From positions 1 to 8,581 of the forward strand of contig JAZDOR010000161.1 of assembly GCA_043798435.1 (NCBI GenBank): a DNA stretch of 8,581 bases. Direction: 5' to 3'. Position numbers and translations under genes: made by a program. The notes under the pieces are model-generated. The model was not told the DNA's origin. It made no database searches and saw nothing but the letters and a program-made list of their open reading frames with translations. The stretch comes from JAGUXG01 sp043798435 (lineage in GTDB: Bacteria > UBA9089 > UBA9088 > JAGUXG01). This document shows, piece after piece, positions 7,112 to 8,581 of this stretch (positions are counted from its first letter, which is position 1; the number at the start of each line of letters is the position of its first letter).

Positions 7112-8581
7112 ATGTTGTCGATTTTACAAAGGTTTAGAAAACAAATAGTAGAGATGAAGAGATTAAGTAGGATTGTTTTCTTGGTGATGTGGGCGCTATG
7201 GTCTTTGGAAGTAGCATATGCCAAGCCATACTCGCATATTAATACCTTTATGTGGGCTAAATGGGGGAAGGCTGAACAAAGTGATGTAGAGTGGTGGGGC
7301 AAGAATTATGATGTGATCCTGAGAGAATATACTCTTCCTGACTTTGACCCAGACTGGGAACGCAATATCCTCCAGGGCATCAATCCAGATGTGGTCTACT
7401 TTGCTTCAAAAGCTGAACTGGAAGCCAACACCAATTATGTTCTGAGGAAAGACTGGTTATCCCAATCCCCTATCAATGAATCAACCCTCAATGAGATAAT
7501 CAATGAAGCCGCCTCTGGAAAAAAAGAGCTACTTTTTGATGCAAGCTCCTTCTGGGGTTGTTATATAGACAAAGATATTATGACCATGCTTGCTAAATAC
7601 TATCTTGTAAAGGGAGAGAATCTCTTCTTCGGGGCAAGGGCTGGTGCTACTGAAGCTGAAGATATGCCGGTTTTGTCCACCTGGTTTCAATGGTTTGATG
7701 CCATAGCCTATAATATTGGTCAACCTACAGGAAGTTATTATGAGTGGTCTGCTAAACCAAAGATATGGGCAAGAAATTACGATAAAGCCTTGGTTCTGGT
7801 GAAGCCAGGTGATAATTCTGGAACCACCACCCATTCCCTTGGAGGTTCATATTACCAGCTACATTACGATGCCTCTTTAAGTGGACCGATTACAGAGATT
7901 ACTCTCCAGAACGGAGAAGGTGCAATCTTGATCGAACAAGAGGTCGTAAAGGTAATTCCTCCTTCTGGTCTGCGTGGTGTGCCAGGGAATGGATGTGTCA
8001 ATCTTGTCTGGAACCCTAATGGAGAGGCTAATATAGCTGGATATAATGTCTATCGAAGCACAGATATAAATGGGACAGATACAAGCTACATTAAAATAAA
8101 TGGCTCTCTATTAACCACCACTTCTTATCAAGACACAGGGCTTACTAATGGACAAATGTATCTCTATCGGGTAATGGCACAACTTACAGATGGAACAGAG
8201 AGCCCATTCTTTCCTGATAATCAATTTCGATTTGATATGCCTTATGCTACTGATCTCCATAATCGCCGAGAAGTGATTGTTATTCCTACTTCTGCCTCTC
8301 CATTTGTAGAAGAAGGAAGCAGGATAGAGATAGAAGCAGAGGATGCTTCTGTGATATTTGGAGAGTTTCATCAATATCAGGAGGTCTCCACCATTTATAT
8401 GATGGTACCAGAAGGGTATCAGTCTGAATATTGGGATAATTGGCTTGACTATCTGATTGAGATCAATAATCCTGGTGACTACATATTGATAGGACATATA
8501 AGAGGCGATGGAGCAGGTAGTCACATATCAGTTCTTTCTATGGACCAAAGTAATGTCAATATCTCAAACATAGTGGATGGA
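7112..8581 (+). CDS. Secreted GH-like protein with FnIII domain and CBM6/35-like module (3' partial)
   Basis: 490 codons are open to the last base of the window, so the stop lies outside. A signal peptide is clear: basic 'KRLSR' (16-20), a hydrophobic stretch 21-34, and an AYA site with cleavage after Ala37. From ATG 7154 the signal peptide would have a more conventional length, so that start remains possible. Residues ~40-275 form a GH-like region that ends with 'ARNYDKALVLVKP' (220-232) and 'LQNGEGAILI' (265-274), matching the first gene in the window. Residues ~284-366 are a fibronectin type III domain with 'GYNVYRS' and 'YLYRVMAQ'. Residues ~403-490 begin a carbohydrate-binding module of the CBM6/35 type: 'IEIEAEDA' (405-412), then 'DYLIEINNPGDYILIGHI'. 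The gene starts 2 nt after the GT-C stop. The likely role is binding or trimming of an extracellular glycan. The GH-like part looks too short for a full barrel and has no catalytic pair I can name. Confidence 0.85.
   Translation, partial: MLSILQRFRKQIVEMKRLSRIVFLVMWALWSLEVAYAKPYSHINTFMWAKWGKAEQSDVEWWGKNYDVILREYTLPDFDPDWERNILQGINPDVVYFASKAELEANTNYVLRKDWLSQSPINESTLNEIINEAASGKKELLFDASSFWGCYIDKDIMTMLAKYYLVKGENLFFGARAGATEAEDMPVLSTWFQWFDAIAYNIGQPTGSYYEWSAKPKIWARNYDKALVLVKPGDNSGTTTHSLGGSYYQLHYDASLSGPITEITLQNGEGAILIEQEVVKVIPPSGLRGVPGNGCVNLVWNPNGEANIAGYNVYRSTDINGTDTSYIKINGSLLTTTSYQDTGLTNGQMYLYRVMAQLTDGTESPFFPDNQFRFDMPYATDLHNRREVIVIPTSASPFVEEGSRIEIEAEDASVIFGEFHQYQEVSTIYMMVPEGYQSEYWDNWLDYLIEINNPGDYILIGHIRGDGAGSHISVLSMDQSNVNISNIVDG

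Noticed and set aside
8111..8524. 137-codon minus-strand open frame
   Set aside because: It is antisense to the FnIII/CBM part of the terminal secreted gene, which is well supported, and it resembles no known protein.
1..8581. Promoters, terminators, RNA genes, CRISPR arrays or mobile elements
   Set aside because: Coding is continuous, with gaps of at most 2 nt. I found no tRNA- or rRNA-like sequence, no spaced repeats, and no transposase or terminal inverted repeats.

Overview
The window is one unbroken, fully plus-strand operon fragment of seven genes, cut at both ends. Base composition is AT-leaning. The products resemble genes common in uncultivated candidate-phylum bacteria (Omnitrophota/Desantisbacteria-type metagenomic genomes). 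Two sequence traits fit this: a DUF11 surface-protein repeat and an in-gene AATTGCG heptamer tandem. The two Fe-S clusters predicted in the radical SAM enzyme fit an anaerobe or microaerophile. No 16S or other marker is present, so the taxonomic call is only an impression.

Layout: (1) 1-783 is the C-terminal part of a large secreted glycoside-hydrolase-like protein ending in a DUF11 domain. Its frame is open to base 1, so the first ATG at 58 is internal and not the start. (2) 780-1925 is a GT4-type glycosyltransferase. (3) 1913-2953 is a radical SAM enzyme with a C-terminal SPASM-like cysteine cluster. (4) 2950-4266 is a FAD-dependent oxidoreductase of the HemY / UDP-galactopyranose-mutase-like superfamily. 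(5) 4229-5383 is a second GT4 glycosyltransferase, paralogous to gene 2. (6) 5385-7109 is a multi-pass GT-C membrane glycosyltransferase of the AftB-like type. (7) 7112-8581 is a secreted protein with a signal peptide, a GH-like region, an FnIII domain and the start of a CBM6/35-like module; it runs off the right edge.

Successive genes overlap by 4, 13, 4 and 38 nt or are separated by 1-2 nt, so there is no room for intergenic promoters or terminators. The cluster most plausibly makes or decorates an extracellular glycan. Two cytoplasmic GT4 enzymes would add sugars, the radical SAM and FAD enzymes would modify a sugar or carrier-linked intermediate, and the membrane GT-C enzyme would add sugars outside the membrane. 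The two flanking secreted GH-like paralogs would bind or trim the product. The chemistry of the radical SAM/FAD pair is unknown and is the part most likely to be undescribed. No flippase, polymerase, mobile element, RNA gene or CRISPR array is visible.
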